This document shows positions 41,764 to 49,978 of a stretch of 51,752 nt of DNA, piece after piece. The stretch covers positions 1 through 51,752 of the forward strand of contig JACKCD010000040.1 in the NCBI GenBank assembly GCA_020634215.1. The letters are read 5' to 3'. The stretch is from Ardenticatenaceae bacterium (lineage in GTDB: Bacteria > Chloroflexota > Anaerolineae > Promineifilales > Promineifilaceae). The position numbers and the translations under genes are program-made. The notes beneath the pieces were generated by a model. That model was not told where the DNA came from. It searched no databases and saw nothing but the letters and a program-made list of their open reading frames with translations. Position 1 is the first letter of the stretch. The number at the start of each line of letters is the position of its first letter.

Positions 41764-42888
41764 ATGAAGATAGCCCTCGTTCACGACTGGATGAACCAGA
41801 TCGGCGGAGCCGAAGATGTGCTGGAAGCACTCGTGGCGCTTTTTCCCCAAGCGCCGATTTACACCTCTTTGTACGCCCCCGACCGGATGCCCGCGCACTG
41901 GCGGCAGTGGGATATTCGGCCGGGGTTTATTGACCGGCTGCCGTTTGCCCACCGCCAGCAGCAGCTTTACTTTCCGCTTTACCCCTTTGCCTTTGAGCAG
42001 TTCGACTTTCAGGAATATGACGTGGTGATTAGCAACAAGAGCGGCTTTTGCCACGGCATCATCACCGGGCCAGAGACGCTGCACATCTGCTACTGCCTCA
42101 CCCCCACGCGCTACGTTTGGCGCTATCCGCAGTATGCGGAACGGGAACAGCTTGGGCGGCTGACGCGGACAATTTTGCCACCGTTTCTGACCTTTTTGCG
42201 CCAGTGGGATCAGCTGGCGGCCAACCGAGTTGACCATTTCGTGGCGATTTCGCAGGAAATTCAGCGGCGAATCGGCAAGGTTTATCGGCGGGAGGCGACG
42301 ATAATCCACCCACCGGTGGACACGACCCGCTTTATGCCATCGGGCAAGATTGAGGATTATTATTTGATGGTGGGGCGGTTGGTGCCATATCGGCGGGTAG
42401 ATTTGTTGATTGAGGCGTTTAATCGGATGAAACGGCCGTTATTCATCGCTGGCAACGGACGTGACCGAGAGCGGCTGGAAGCAATGGCCGGCCCAACCAT
42501 TAAGTTTTTGGGCTATGTGCCCGATGCCGACCTGCCCGACCTGATGGCCCGCTGCCGAGCCTTTATGTGGCCCGGCGAGGAAGATTTTGGTATCGCCCCG
42601 CTGCAAGCGATGGCGGCCGGCCGACCCGTCATTGCCTATAAAGCGGGTGGGGTGCTGGAAACGCTCATCCCCGGCCAAACCGGGCTGTTTTTTGAGCAGC
42701 AGACGGTGCAGGCGGTTATGGATGCCGTTGAAGCGTTTGACCCCAGCGATTATTCAACGCAGTTGATTCGGCAGCACGCCGAGCAGTTTGACACGTCAAT
42801 TTTTAAGCAAAAAATGATTGATTTTGTGACGCAAAAGCTGGAAGCAGCCCAAAGCCATATTTGCAGCTTTGATTGTGAGCGCAGTTGA
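41764..42888 (+). CDS. glycosyltransferase family 4
   Basis: A 374-residue GT-B glycosyltransferase. The N-terminal domain starts M-K-I-A-L-V-H-D-W-M-N-Q-I-G-G-A-E, the usual GT4 donor-domain gly-rich loop. The C-terminal half has M-V-G-R-L-V-P-Y-R-R-V-D, F-L-G-Y-V and the retaining-GT signature P-G-E-E-D-F-G-I-A-P-L-Q-A-M (E-x7-E). It probably adds a sugar to the exopolysaccharide made by the following genes. Confidence 0.9.
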   Translation: MKIALVHDWMNQIGGAEDVLEALVALFPQAPIYTSLYAPDRMPAHWRQWDIRPGFIDRLPFAHRQQQLYFPLYPFAFEQFDFQEYDVVISNKSGFCHGIITGPETLHICYCLTPTRYVWRYPQYAEREQLGRLTRTILPPFLTFLRQWDQLAANRVDHFVAISQEIQRRIGKVYRREATIIHPPVDTTRFMPSGKIEDYYLMVGRLVPYRRVDLLIEAFNRMKRPLFIAGNGRDRERLEAMAGPTIKFLGYVPDADLPDLMARCRAFMWPGEEDFGIAPLQAMAAGRPVIAYKAGGVLETLIPGQTGLFFEQQTVQAVMDAVEAFDPSDYSTQLIRQHAEQFDTSIFKQKMIDFVTQKLEAAQSHICSFDCERS

Positions 42889-42889
42889 T

Positions 42890-43561
42890 ATGGAATTACG
42901 ACGATATTGGCAGATGATACGGCGGCGGTGGCTGCTGATGGTGATTCCCGCCCTGGTAGTGGGGGCAGCAGCGCTGCTGACCTACTCCCCGCCTGGCCCG
43001 GTCTACAACGTGGGGGTGCGCTTTATTGTGGGGCAAAACCCGGCAGAGGAAGCGACGGTGGCTGACCAGGAGCGGTATTACAACTGGCTGACATCGGAAT
43101 ATATTGTCAATGGGCTGACGGATTGGGTGCGCGGCACAGGGTTTGCCGAGGCGGTGAGCGCGGAACTGGCGCAGCAGGGGGTTACCGTGCCGCCGGGTGC
43201 CATTCAGGTGGGGGCGGACAACACGCGCAGCATGTTGACGCTTTCGCTGAGTTACCATGAGGCGGAAACGCTGGCAGCGATGATGAGTGTGGCGATTAAG
43301 GTGCTGACGGAGCAAAACGGTGCTGCTTTGCCGCAGTTGGGGGGGGAAACGGCCGTTCTGGTTCAACTCGACCAACCCGTCGTCAACCAAATCCCCCCCG
43401 GCATCCGCAGCCAGCTTGATTTAGTGCTAAGGTTGGGGGTGGCGTTTGCGGCCGGCATCGGCCTTGCGCTGCTCGTTGAATACCTTGACCCGACATTACG
43501 GGATCGAGAAGAAGTGGCGCGGTTGGGGTTGGAGATTTTGGGGGAAATACCGAAACAGTAA
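42890..43561 (+). CDS. Wzz/chain-length determinant domain protein
   Basis: A 223-residue membrane-anchored protein with one transmembrane helix near the N terminus (R-R-R-W-L-L-M-V-I-P-A-L-V-V-G-A-A-A) and a second near the C terminus (L-D-L-V-L-R-L-G-V-A-F-A-A-G-I), flanking an extracytoplasmic domain. This is the polysaccharide co-polymerase architecture. ATG 42890 is 1 nt after the GT4 stop; an earlier in-frame start overlaps that gene. It lacks a kinase domain; the partner kinase is probably the BY-kinase at 44374. Confidence 0.82.
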   Translation: MELRRYWQMIRRRWLLMVIPALVVGAAALLTYSPPGPVYNVGVRFIVGQNPAEEATVADQERYYNWLTSEYIVNGLTDWVRGTGFAEAVSAELAQQGVTVPPGAIQVGADNTRSMLTLSLSYHEAETLAAMMSVAIKVLTEQNGAALPQLGGETAVLVQLDQPVVNQIPPGIRSQLDLVLRLGVAFAAGIGLALLVEYLDPTLRDREEVARLGLEILGEIPKQ

Positions 43562-43616
43562 TCGGTAATCAGTAATCGGTGTGAAACTGATAACTGATAA
43601 CTGATTACCGAACACT
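43562..43616. repeat. heptad inverted-repeat spacer (TCGGTAA type)
   Basis: ggtaatc/agtaatc then ctgataa/ctgataa/ctgatta units, with a 7-bp period, between the two Wzz-type genes. Confidence 0.8.
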
Positions 43617-43625
43617 GGAGAAAGA

Positions 43626-44276
43626 ATGGAACTAAGTGACTATTTACGCATCTTACGGCAGCGCGGCTGGATTATTATTTTGCTGGCCGTTTTGACGGCG
43701 GGGGCGGCTTTTGGCTTTAGCCGGGCACAAACCCCGGTCTATGAATCGCGGTTAAAGCTGCTGGTGCTGCCGTCGCGCACCGATTTTGGGCAGGCGCAGG
43801 CGGCTAAGGAGTTGTTACGAAGCTATGAGCAGTGGATTCGCAGCAGCTACCGGGCGCAGCAGGTGATTGACCAGATGCAGCTCGACATGGAGGCTGGGGC
43901 GTTGTTGGGCGATATGACCGTTGCTTCTGACAATTCCAGCTTTGTCATTGAGATGGCGATAGAAAACACCGACCCTAATCTGGGCAACGACATCGCCCGC
44001 ACTTGGGGTAATTTGCTCATTCAGTGGCAAAATAGCAACAATGATAAATTGCGGAAAGAAGATCGTATCACGATTGAATTGCTGGATGACCCGCAGGCGG
44101 CGTTGGATCGCCCCAAGTGGAAGGTAAATACGGCGGCTGGCGGGGTGTTTGGCGCACTGCTGGGTATTATTGTCATTTTTTTGCTGGAATGGATTGAGTC
44201 GGGCATTATGCGCCGCAGTGATGATGTGGAGCGGTATTTGGAAATTCCGGTGATTGGGACGATTCCGAATCAGTAG
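43626..44276 (+). CDS. Wzz/chain-length determinant domain protein
   Basis: A 216-residue polysaccharide co-polymerase paralogue. The N-terminal E-L-S-D-Y-L-R-I-L-R-Q-R-G-W is followed by a transmembrane helix, a periplasmic-type helical domain, and a C-terminal helix (G-G-V-F-G-A-L-L-G-I-I-V-I-F-L-L-E-W). GGAGAAAG precedes the ATG. With the previous gene it frames an EPS assembly locus before the BY-kinase. Confidence 0.85.
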   Translation: MELSDYLRILRQRGWIIILLAVLTAGAAFGFSRAQTPVYESRLKLLVLPSRTDFGQAQAAKELLRSYEQWIRSSYRAQQVIDQMQLDMEAGALLGDMTVASDNSSFVIEMAIENTDPNLGNDIARTWGNLLIQWQNSNNDKLRKEDRITIELLDDPQAALDRPKWKVNTAAGGVFGALLGIIVIFLLEWIESGIMRRSDDVERYLEIPVIGTIPNQ

Positions 44277-44350
44277 GCGGTAGCAAGTAACAAGTGGCAG
44301 GTTGCAAGTCGTCTCAACCGCAAAACTTGCCACTTGTCACTTGTTACTTG
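44277..44350. repeat. heptad inverted-repeat spacer (CAAGTGG type)
   Basis: caagtaa/caagtgg/caggttg then ttgccac/ttgtcac/ttgttac units: another unrelated base sequence with the same 7-bp design. Confidence 0.85.
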
Positions 44351-44373
44351 CAATAAAAATTTGGTTAAGTACT

Positions 44374-45021
44374 ATGAGTTTAATTACATTGACAGACCCC
44401 CGTTCGCCGGTGAGTGAGGCGTATCGCACGCTGCGGACGAATCTTTCGTTTTACAGTCTGGATCATCCAATTCGTAGCTTGGTGGTGACTTCGGCCGCGC
44501 CGGGGGAAGGAAAATCTACGACGGTGGCGAATTTGGCGGTGACAATGGCGCAAAGTGGGCGGCGCACCATTTTGGTGGATTGCGACCTGCGCCGGCCGTC
44601 GCTTCACACGCTGTTGGGCTGCCAGGAGTCGCCGGGGCTGACGAATGTGGTGCTGGGTGAGGTGGAGGCATTGCCGCTGCAACAAACGGCCGTTGATAAC
44701 CTCCTGCTACTTGCCAGCGGCCCCAAACCACCCAACCCCGCCGATTTGCTGGGGTCGAAAAAAGTGGATCAACTGATAGCCCAGCTTATGGAGCAAGCCG
44801 ACATCGTGCTGTTTGATGCTCCGCCCGTGGTAGCCGTCACCGATTCCGTGGTGCTTGGCTCCAAAGTGGATGGGGTGCTGCTGGTGGTAAGCGCGGGCAA
44901 AACGCGGCGTGACCACGCCGAGCGAGCCAAGGAAACCTTAGCAAAAGCCAAAGTGCGGATTGTGGGGGTGACGTTGACGAATGCGCCGAAGGACACGGGG
45001 CTAGGAAGCTATTATGGCTAA
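44374..45021 (+). CDS. BY-kinase (CpsD/CapB-like tyrosine kinase)
   Basis: A 215-residue bacterial tyrosine kinase ATPase controlling exopolysaccharide assembly with a Wzz-type activator. It has Walker A A-P-G-E-G-K-S-T-T, Walker A' L-V-D-C-D-L-R-R-P, and Walker B V-L-F-D-A-P-P-V. The C-terminal tail is short (G-S-Y-Y-G), with only two clustered tyrosines instead of the usual longer Y cluster. ATG 44374 was taken because the N terminus then matches the family; an earlier start would include repeat sequence. Confidence 0.9.
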   Translation: MSLITLTDPRSPVSEAYRTLRTNLSFYSLDHPIRSLVVTSAAPGEGKSTTVANLAVTMAQSGRRTILVDCDLRRPSLHTLLGCQESPGLTNVVLGEVEALPLQQTAVDNLLLLASGPKPPNPADLLGSKKVDQLIAQLMEQADIVLFDAPPVVAVTDSVVLGSKVDGVLLVVSAGKTRRDHAERAKETLAKAKVRIVGVTLTNAPKDTGLGSYYG

Positions 45022-46813
45022 TTGGAGGTTGGAGATTGGAGATTGGTCAATCTCCAATCTCCAATCTCTTTGGTTGTCTTGGTGCTGGTTTGTGGGGGTG
45101 AGCTTACTGTTGGTGGGGTTAACGGCCGTTCCCGTCCTCCTCGGCTACAGCCAAACCCCGCCCAATCGGGTCTACACCGGGCTGGTGATGAACCCCGAAG
45201 ACAGCCAAAGTTATTTGGCAAAGATGCGGCAGGGGGCGGCTGGTTCGTGGTCTTACACGGTACCATTTACGCCAGAACCGCATGAACCGGCTTTTGTGGG
45301 GGCGTTTTATCTGGTGCTGGGGCATGGGGCGCGGTGGTTGGGGTGGGAAATAACGGCCGTTTATCATCTCGTCCAACTTTTTTTCGCCCTCCTCCTCTTT
45401 CTCACCACCGCCTGGTTTGTTGGTCTCTTCTTCCCTAAAGAAATGGGACGCGGACGAACGCGGACGAACGCGGATGAATCTGCGAAATCTTTGATTTTTC
45501 CCCCTGATCGTGTGCCGTTATTTGTCGAATCTCCCAGCGAACAGCAAAAAACAGCCTTTTTGCTGGCAGCCACCGGCTCTGGGTTGGGCTGGCTCCTCTT
45601 TTTGCTGGGGCAACCGTACTGGCTAGGCGTATTCCCCGTTGACTTCAAGCAACCTGAAAGCCACCTTTTTTTTACCGCGCTCACCTTTCCCCACGCCGCG
45701 CTGGGTACGGCGGCACTGCTGGCTTACGTGGGTAATTTGGTGGGGTGGGAGGAAAAACGGCCGTTTTCTTTCGTGCTCATAGGCAGCATAGCCGCAATCA
45801 CGCTTGGCATCGTCCAGCCATTCCTCATTTTTGTTCCCATTGGGCTAACGCTGCTGCTGGGGTTGGGGCAAGTTGTAAACACGGATGGGGAAAAACACGG
45901 ATTTTCTTTATCTGTGTTCTTTTTTATCTGTGTCAAAAAGGTATGGTTGCTTATAGCCCCATTGGTAATAGCCGCGCCGCTTTTTGCTTACTATGGCTGG
46001 GTGTTGCAAACCAACCCCGTGTTTCGGGCATGGGATGCGCAGGCGCTTACACCGCTGGCTCCGTGGCCGCATTATGTAGTGAGCTATGGGGTGTGGCTGG
46101 CGTTGGCATTGTTGGGGTGGCGAAGGGGAAAACGGCAGTTTTCTCTCCTTTGGCTCTGGTTGCTTACCGTGCTTTTGCTGCTGCCACTACCGTTCAAACA
46201 GCCGCGCCGTCTCATTCAGGGAGTGGATGTGGCACTGGGGCTGCTGGCAACGGCCGCTTTAGTGCAAATTGTTGTGCCGTGGCTGCGGCAGCGGCGTTGG
46301 TTCCAATGGCTGGCGGCTCGCCCGCGCTACAGCGAAGCTGGGCTGCTGCGGCTGCTGCGCCTGGGGCTGGTGGCGACAATGGCACTGTCAAACCTTTATG
46401 TTTGGGGCAGTATGGTTGTCACAGCGGGGTGGCAGCAGCCTGACCTGCTGTTCCGGCCGAAAGATGAACAGTTGGCGGTGGATTGGCTGCGGGCGGAAAC
46501 GGCCGTTTCTGACACTGTTCTTGGTGCTTACCAAACGGGCAACTGGGTAGCGGCGCAGGCGGGCAATCGGGTGGTGCTGGGGCATTGGGCGGAAACGGTG
46601 GCGGTGGGGGAGAAGGAAACGGCCGTTCGCCAATTCTTTGCCCCCCAAACAACCGACGGCCAGCGTCAAGCCTTGCTACAACAATATGCCGTGCGCTACG
46701 TCTGGTATGGCCCACGTGAACAGGCATTAGGTACCTTTAACCCCGCTTCCGTCCCCTATTTGCACCTCATTTACCACAACGATACCATTACCCTGTACGT
46801 GGTGGAGCCGTAG
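45014..46813 (+). CDS. polytopic membrane protein (putative GT-C-like), invaded by repeats
   Basis: Up to 599 residues, with about ten to twelve hydrophobic helices, in the EPS cluster between the BY-kinase and RmlA genes. It resembles membrane glycosyltransferase or polymerase proteins, but I see no clear catalytic motif. Its first codons overlap the kinase gene and read through a gattgga hairpin (M-A-N-W-R-L-E-I-G-D-W-S). The true start may be a downstream TTG/GTG near 45075-45091. A 9-mer repeat in frame at 45446-45490 adds G-R-G-R-T-R-T-N-A-D-E-S, and another at about 45880-45946 encodes part of a loop. No frameshift results. Confidence 0.65.
   Translation: MANWRLEIGDWSISNLQSLWLSWCWFVGVSLLLVGLTAVPVLLGYSQTPPNRVYTGLVMNPEDSQSYLAKMRQGAAGSWSYTVPFTPEPHEPAFVGAFYLVLGHGARWLGWEITAVYHLVQLFFALLLFLTTAWFVGLFFPKEMGRGRTRTNADESAKSLIFPPDRVPLFVESPSEQQKTAFLLAATGSGLGWLLFLLGQPYWLGVFPVDFKQPESHLFFTALTFPHAALGTAALLAYVGNLVGWEEKRPFSFVLIGSIAAITLGIVQPFLIFVPIGLTLLLGLGQVVNTDGEKHGFSLSVFFFICVKKVWLLIAPLVIAAPLFAYYGWVLQTNPVFRAWDAQALTPLAPWPHYVVSYGVWLALALLGWRRGKRQFSLLWLWLLTVLLLLPLPFKQPRRLIQGVDVALGLLATAALVQIVVPWLRQRRWFQWLAARPRYSEAGLLRLLRLGLVATMALSNLYVWGSMVVTAGWQQPDLLFRPKDEQLAVDWLRAETAVSDTVLGAYQTGNWVAAQAGNRVVLGHWAETVAVGEKETAVRQFFAPQTTDGQRQALLQQYAVRYVWYGPREQALGTFNPASVPYLHLIYHNDTITLYVVEP
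45018..45070. repeat. heptad inverted repeat (GATTGGA type) at a gene start
   Basis: ttggagg/ttggaga units, then caatctc/caatctc units: a near-perfect hairpin directly after the BY-kinase stop, inside the annotated start of the membrane protein gene. Confidence 0.85.
45446..45490. repeat. nonamer repeat in coding sequence (CGGACGAAC type)
   Basis: gcggacgaa/cgcggacga/acgcggatg/aatctgcg at 9-bp spacing, the same element as 38205-38262 but in frame within a membrane protein gene. Confidence 0.75.
45880..45946. repeat. inverted repeat in coding sequence (CACGGAT type)
   Basis: acacggatg/acacggatt on the left and tatctgtgt/tatctgtgt on the right form an imperfect inverted pair within the membrane protein gene. 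Confidence 0.6.
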
Positions 46814-46904
46814 GGTAGCCGTTGTTGGTTTTTTGCCCGCAATTCCCTACAATTCCTCGATTTTTAGCACGTTAACGATTGAAAATGGCACAAAGTACCC
46901 TCGG

Positions 46905-46955
46905 AAAATCTCCTCTGTGTGCCTCTGTGCCTCCTCTGTGCTTCTCTGTGTAATT
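46905..46955. repeat. nonamer-type repeat (CCTCTGTGC type)
   Basis: ctctgtgtg/cctctgtgc/cctctgtgc/ttctctgtg units at 9-10 bp spacing before the RmlA gene. No inverted partner nearby. Confidence 0.6.
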
Positions 46956-46972
46956 TTATTTGGAGACCTACT

Positions 46973-48040
46973 ATGAAAGGATTGATCTTAAGTGGTGGCA
47001 CCGGCTCGCGGCTGCGCCCATTTACCTACACCAACGCTAAACAACTAATTCCCGTCGCCAACAAGCCCGTTTTGTTTCGCGTCATTGAATCCATCAGGGA
47101 TGCAGGCATTAGCGACATAGGTATTGTCATCGGCGGCACCGGCGAGCAAATCCGCGAGGCGGTGGGGCGTGGTGGTCGCTGGGGGGTAAACATTACCTAT
47201 ATTGAACAAGATGCGCCGCTGGGGCTGGCTCATGCGGTCAAAATTTCCCGCGATTTTTTAGGTGACGACCGGTTTGTCATGTTTTTGGGCGACAATGTAA
47301 TCGAGGGCGGCATTAGCCCGCTGATTGCCCAATTTGCCGACAGCGATTGGAACAGCCAAATTGTGCTGACGCGCATCAAAGACCCGCGTCAATATGGGGT
47401 GGCGGAACTGGGCGAAAACGGCCGTATTGTCCGCCTGGTGGAAAAACCCAAGCAGCCTCCTAGCGATTTAGCCCTGGTGGGCATCTATATGTTTGACCAC
47501 CACATCTTTGAGGCGGTTAACGCTATTACCCCATCTTGGCGCGGCGAACTGGAAATCACCGATGCTATTCAATGGCTGGTCAACAGCGACTACGCCGTCC
47601 ACCCTTACATCCATCGCGGCTGGTGGATTGACACCGGCAAACGGGAAGATATGCTCGAAGCCAACGACCTAGTTTTGGAGGAGATTGAGTACATCGTTGA
47701 TGGGTATGTTGATCGAGACAGCCAGATGGGGCGTCGCGTAGCGGTGCAGCGCGGGGCGGAAATTATCAACAGCGTGGTGCGCGGCCCGGCTATCATTGGC
47801 GAAAACTCACGCATCATCAACAGCTATATTGGCCCCTTTACCAGCATTGGCGACAATGTAGTGGTGGAAAACAGTGAAATTGAGCATTCGATGGTGCTGG
47901 AGAACAGCGAAATTCGGGATATTGAGGCGCGTATCCAGGACAGTCTGATTGGGCGCAATGTCAAAATTACCCGTTCGCCCATTAAGCCTAAGGCGCTGAA
48001 GCTGGCATTGGGCGATAATAGTCAGGTCGGGATTTTGTAA
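46973..48040 (+). CDS. rmlA: glucose-1-phosphate thymidylyltransferase, long form
   Basis: Makes dTDP-glucose from glucose 1-phosphate and dTTP, the precursor of rhamnose and other dTDP-sugars. 355 residues from ATG 46973 (TTGGAGAC upstream). The N-terminal nucleotidyltransferase motif is L-S-G-G-T-G-S-R-L-R-P, with metal/substrate residues in G-D-N-V-I-E-G-G and V-E-K-P-K-Q. The C-terminal third is a left-handed beta-helix (I-N-S-V-V-R-G-P-A-I-I-G-E-N-S), so it is the long form. It fits the EPS cluster by supplying activated sugars. Confidence 0.88.
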   Translation: MKGLILSGGTGSRLRPFTYTNAKQLIPVANKPVLFRVIESIRDAGISDIGIVIGGTGEQIREAVGRGGRWGVNITYIEQDAPLGLAHAVKISRDFLGDDRFVMFLGDNVIEGGISPLIAQFADSDWNSQIVLTRIKDPRQYGVAELGENGRIVRLVEKPKQPPSDLALVGIYMFDHHIFEAVNAITPSWRGELEITDAIQWLVNSDYAVHPYIHRGWWIDTGKREDMLEANDLVLEEIEYIVDGYVDRDSQMGRRVAVQRGAEIINSVVRGPAIIGENSRIINSYIGPFTSIGDNVVVENSEIEHSMVLENSEIRDIEARIQDSLIGRNVKITRSPIKPKALKLALGDNSQVGIL

Positions 48041-48043
48041 TTG

Positions 48044-48110
48044 GGGATTGGAGATTGGAGATTGGCTGGTAAGTGCAGATCAATCTCCAATTCCCAATCT
48101 CTAATCTCTA
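48044..48110. repeat. heptad inverted-repeat spacer (GATTGGA type)
   Basis: ggggatt/ggagatt/ggagatt units, then aatctcc/aattccc/aatctct complements, ending 3 nt before the dtd ATG, which has no Shine-Dalgarno sequence. Confidence 0.85.
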
Positions 48111-48113
48111 ACG

Positions 48114-48560
48114 ATGAAAGCATTACTACAACGAGTTAGCACCGCTTCGGTGACGGTGTCGGGCGAGGTGGTGGGGGAGATTGGGCGCGGGTTTGCCATT
48201 TTGCTGGGCGTTACCCACAGCGATGGCAAGGCAGAGGCGGCGTGGCTGGCGCAAAAGGTGGCGGGGATTCGGCTGTTTGAGGACAGCCAGGGGAAGATGA
48301 ATTTGGGGCTGGCGGATGTGGGGGGCGAGGTGCTGGTGGTGTCGCAGTTTACGCTGTATGGGGATGCGCGGAAGGGAAAACGGCCGTCTTTTATTGATGC
48401 CGCCCGACCTGAACAGGCTGAACCGCTGGTAGATTATTTTGTGGAACAACTGCGGGTGCAGGGGTTGCGCGTGGCGACGGGGCGGTTTGGGGCGAATATG
48501 TTGGTGCAAATCCACAACGATGGGCCGGTGACGCTGATGCTGGAACGAGGCGAGGCATGA
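48114..48560 (+). CDS. dtd: D-aminoacyl-tRNA deacylase
   Basis: Removes D-amino acids (and Gly mischarged on tRNA-Ala) from tRNA. The 148-residue dimeric DTD-fold protein has M-K-A-L-L-Q-R-V at the N terminus, the catalytic S-Q-F-T-L-Y-G-D, and the C-terminal N-D-G-P-V-T-L (Gly-cisPro motif). All key elements are intact. It contains a near-match of the palindrome (AACGGCCGTC) giving K-R-P-S. Confidence 0.95.
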   Translation: MKALLQRVSTASVTVSGEVVGEIGRGFAILLGVTHSDGKAEAAWLAQKVAGIRLFEDSQGKMNLGLADVGGEVLVVSQFTLYGDARKGKRPSFIDAARPEQAEPLVDYFVEQLRVQGLRVATGRFGANMLVQIHNDGPVTLMLERGEA

Positions 48561-48628
48561 TTTGCCTGTTCGCTTGGTTTGCGTTTTATGATAAAGTTCT
48601 TCTCCGATAGCTTGAGGAGCAGAACGAT

Positions 48629-49978
48629 ATGAAGCGATTTGGTTTGATTTTGTTTGTTTTAGCTTGGCTGGTGGGGTGCGGCGGGGAGCAAACGGCCGTT
48701 TCTCCCACCACCGCCCCTGTCTTACCCACCGCCACCAGCTTGCCCACCGTGGCGGCGGCACCCACAACCGCCGACGAACCGGCCACGGCTACGCCGGAAA
48801 GCGTGGCCGCAGCACCGGCAACGGAAACGGCCGTTCCCACCCCCGACCTGGTTGCCATCACCGCCACCCCCGTGGCCGTTGTGCCAGACGTAGAACGTCC
48901 GGTGCTGTCCGTGGTGACACAGCCCGACTATGCTGAAAGCGAATGCAGCGACAAATACCCGTGCAACGAAGACATTGCTGCTTGGGAAGCGCGGATACAG
49001 GTGCCCGACGGCTTCCAGGCCACCTACTTTACCCGAATAGATGGCAAACCCACCGTCATGACTTTTGGCCCCGATGGGCTGATCTACATCGCCACGCTTG
49101 ATGGACACGTGCTGACGGTGGATAGCAGCGGTCAGGTGGCAACGGTGCTGGAAGGGCTGCTGTGGCCGACGGGGCTGGCGTTCCAGCCGGGAACAAACAA
49201 CCTCTATATTTCCAGCCGAGTCAGCAACGAAGGCGTGGGCGGCGAGGCGCAAATTTCGCTGTGGCGCGATGGGCAACTGCGGCAAATTGTGGGCGGGCTG
49301 CCCTGCTGTTACACCAGCCTCCATGCCGCCAACGGCATTGCCTTTGGCCCCGATGGCTATGGCTATGTGGGGGTGGGTGGCCGTGCCGATCACGGCGAGA
49401 TTTTGCTGGAAGGGCCAGACCAGGGCAAGCAGGATGAACTGCAGCCGCTGGAGGCTGCCATTGTGCGCTTTAGCCCGGACGGCAGTGAGGTGTCGGCCTA
49501 TGCGCGGGGGCTGCGGAATTCCTATGATTTAGCTTGGGATGCAAACGGCCGTTTATATGCCACCGACAACTCCCCCGACTTTGGCCCTCCCGACGAACTG
49601 AATTTGGTTGAACCGGGCAAAGAATACGGCTACCCGTGGTTTGATTGCGGTAGCTGCTTTAGCCCGCCGCCCGGCGTGGAAATCACCCCGCCCATCTACG
49701 AATTTGTCCCCCACTCCGCTCCCACGGGGGTCACAACCTATTTGGCCGAGCAGTTCCCCGGTTTTTACAATGGCGTATTTGCCGTGCTGTGGAGTGCCTT
49801 TCCAGGGGCGCAAAAGGTGGTTTATTTTGACGAAGGGGGCATCAACGCCACCGATTTTGCGATGGGGTTTGCCCAGCCGATGGATGTAGCGGTGGGGCCG
49901 GAAGGGAGTTTGTATGTGGTTGACCACGCCACGGGGATTATTTTTCGGATTGATTATGTGGGTCAAAGTGAGGGTTGA
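48629..49978 (+). CDS. PQQ-dependent sugar dehydrogenase-like lipoprotein
   Basis: A 449-residue glucose/sorbosone dehydrogenase beta-propeller (GSDH family). The N terminus M-K-R-F-G-L-I-L-F-V-L-A-W-L-V-G-C-G-G is a lipoprotein signal with lipobox (L-V-G-C). A Thr/Pro/Ala-rich linker of about 60 residues follows, then propeller segments with M-T-F-G-P-D-G-L-I-Y-I, G-R-L-Y-A-T-D-N-S-P-D and G-K-E-Y-G-Y-P-W-F. A second set of Cys (C-G-S-C-F) is present. Periplasmic or cell-surface sugar or alcohol oxidation is likely; PQQ dependence is inferred from the family. Confidence 0.87.
   Translation: MKRFGLILFVLAWLVGCGGEQTAVSPTTAPVLPTATSLPTVAAAPTTADEPATATPESVAAAPATETAVPTPDLVAITATPVAVVPDVERPVLSVVTQPDYAESECSDKYPCNEDIAAWEARIQVPDGFQATYFTRIDGKPTVMTFGPDGLIYIATLDGHVLTVDSSGQVATVLEGLLWPTGLAFQPGTNNLYISSRVSNEGVGGEAQISLWRDGQLRQIVGGLPCCYTSLHAANGIAFGPDGYGYVGVGGRADHGEILLEGPDQGKQDELQPLEAAIVRFSPDGSEVSAYARGLRNSYDLAWDANGRLYATDNSPDFGPPDELNLVEPGKEYGYPWFDCGSCFSPPPGVEITPPIYEFVPHSAPTGVTTYLAEQFPGFYNGVFAVLWSAFPGAQKVVYFDEGGINATDFAMGFAQPMDVAVGPEGSLYVVDHATGIIFRIDYVGQSEG

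Noticed and set aside
41690..43616. CRISPR-like repeated short units (taatcgg/taatcag)
   Set aside because: Units are contiguous 7-mers without unique spacers, and no cas genes are present.
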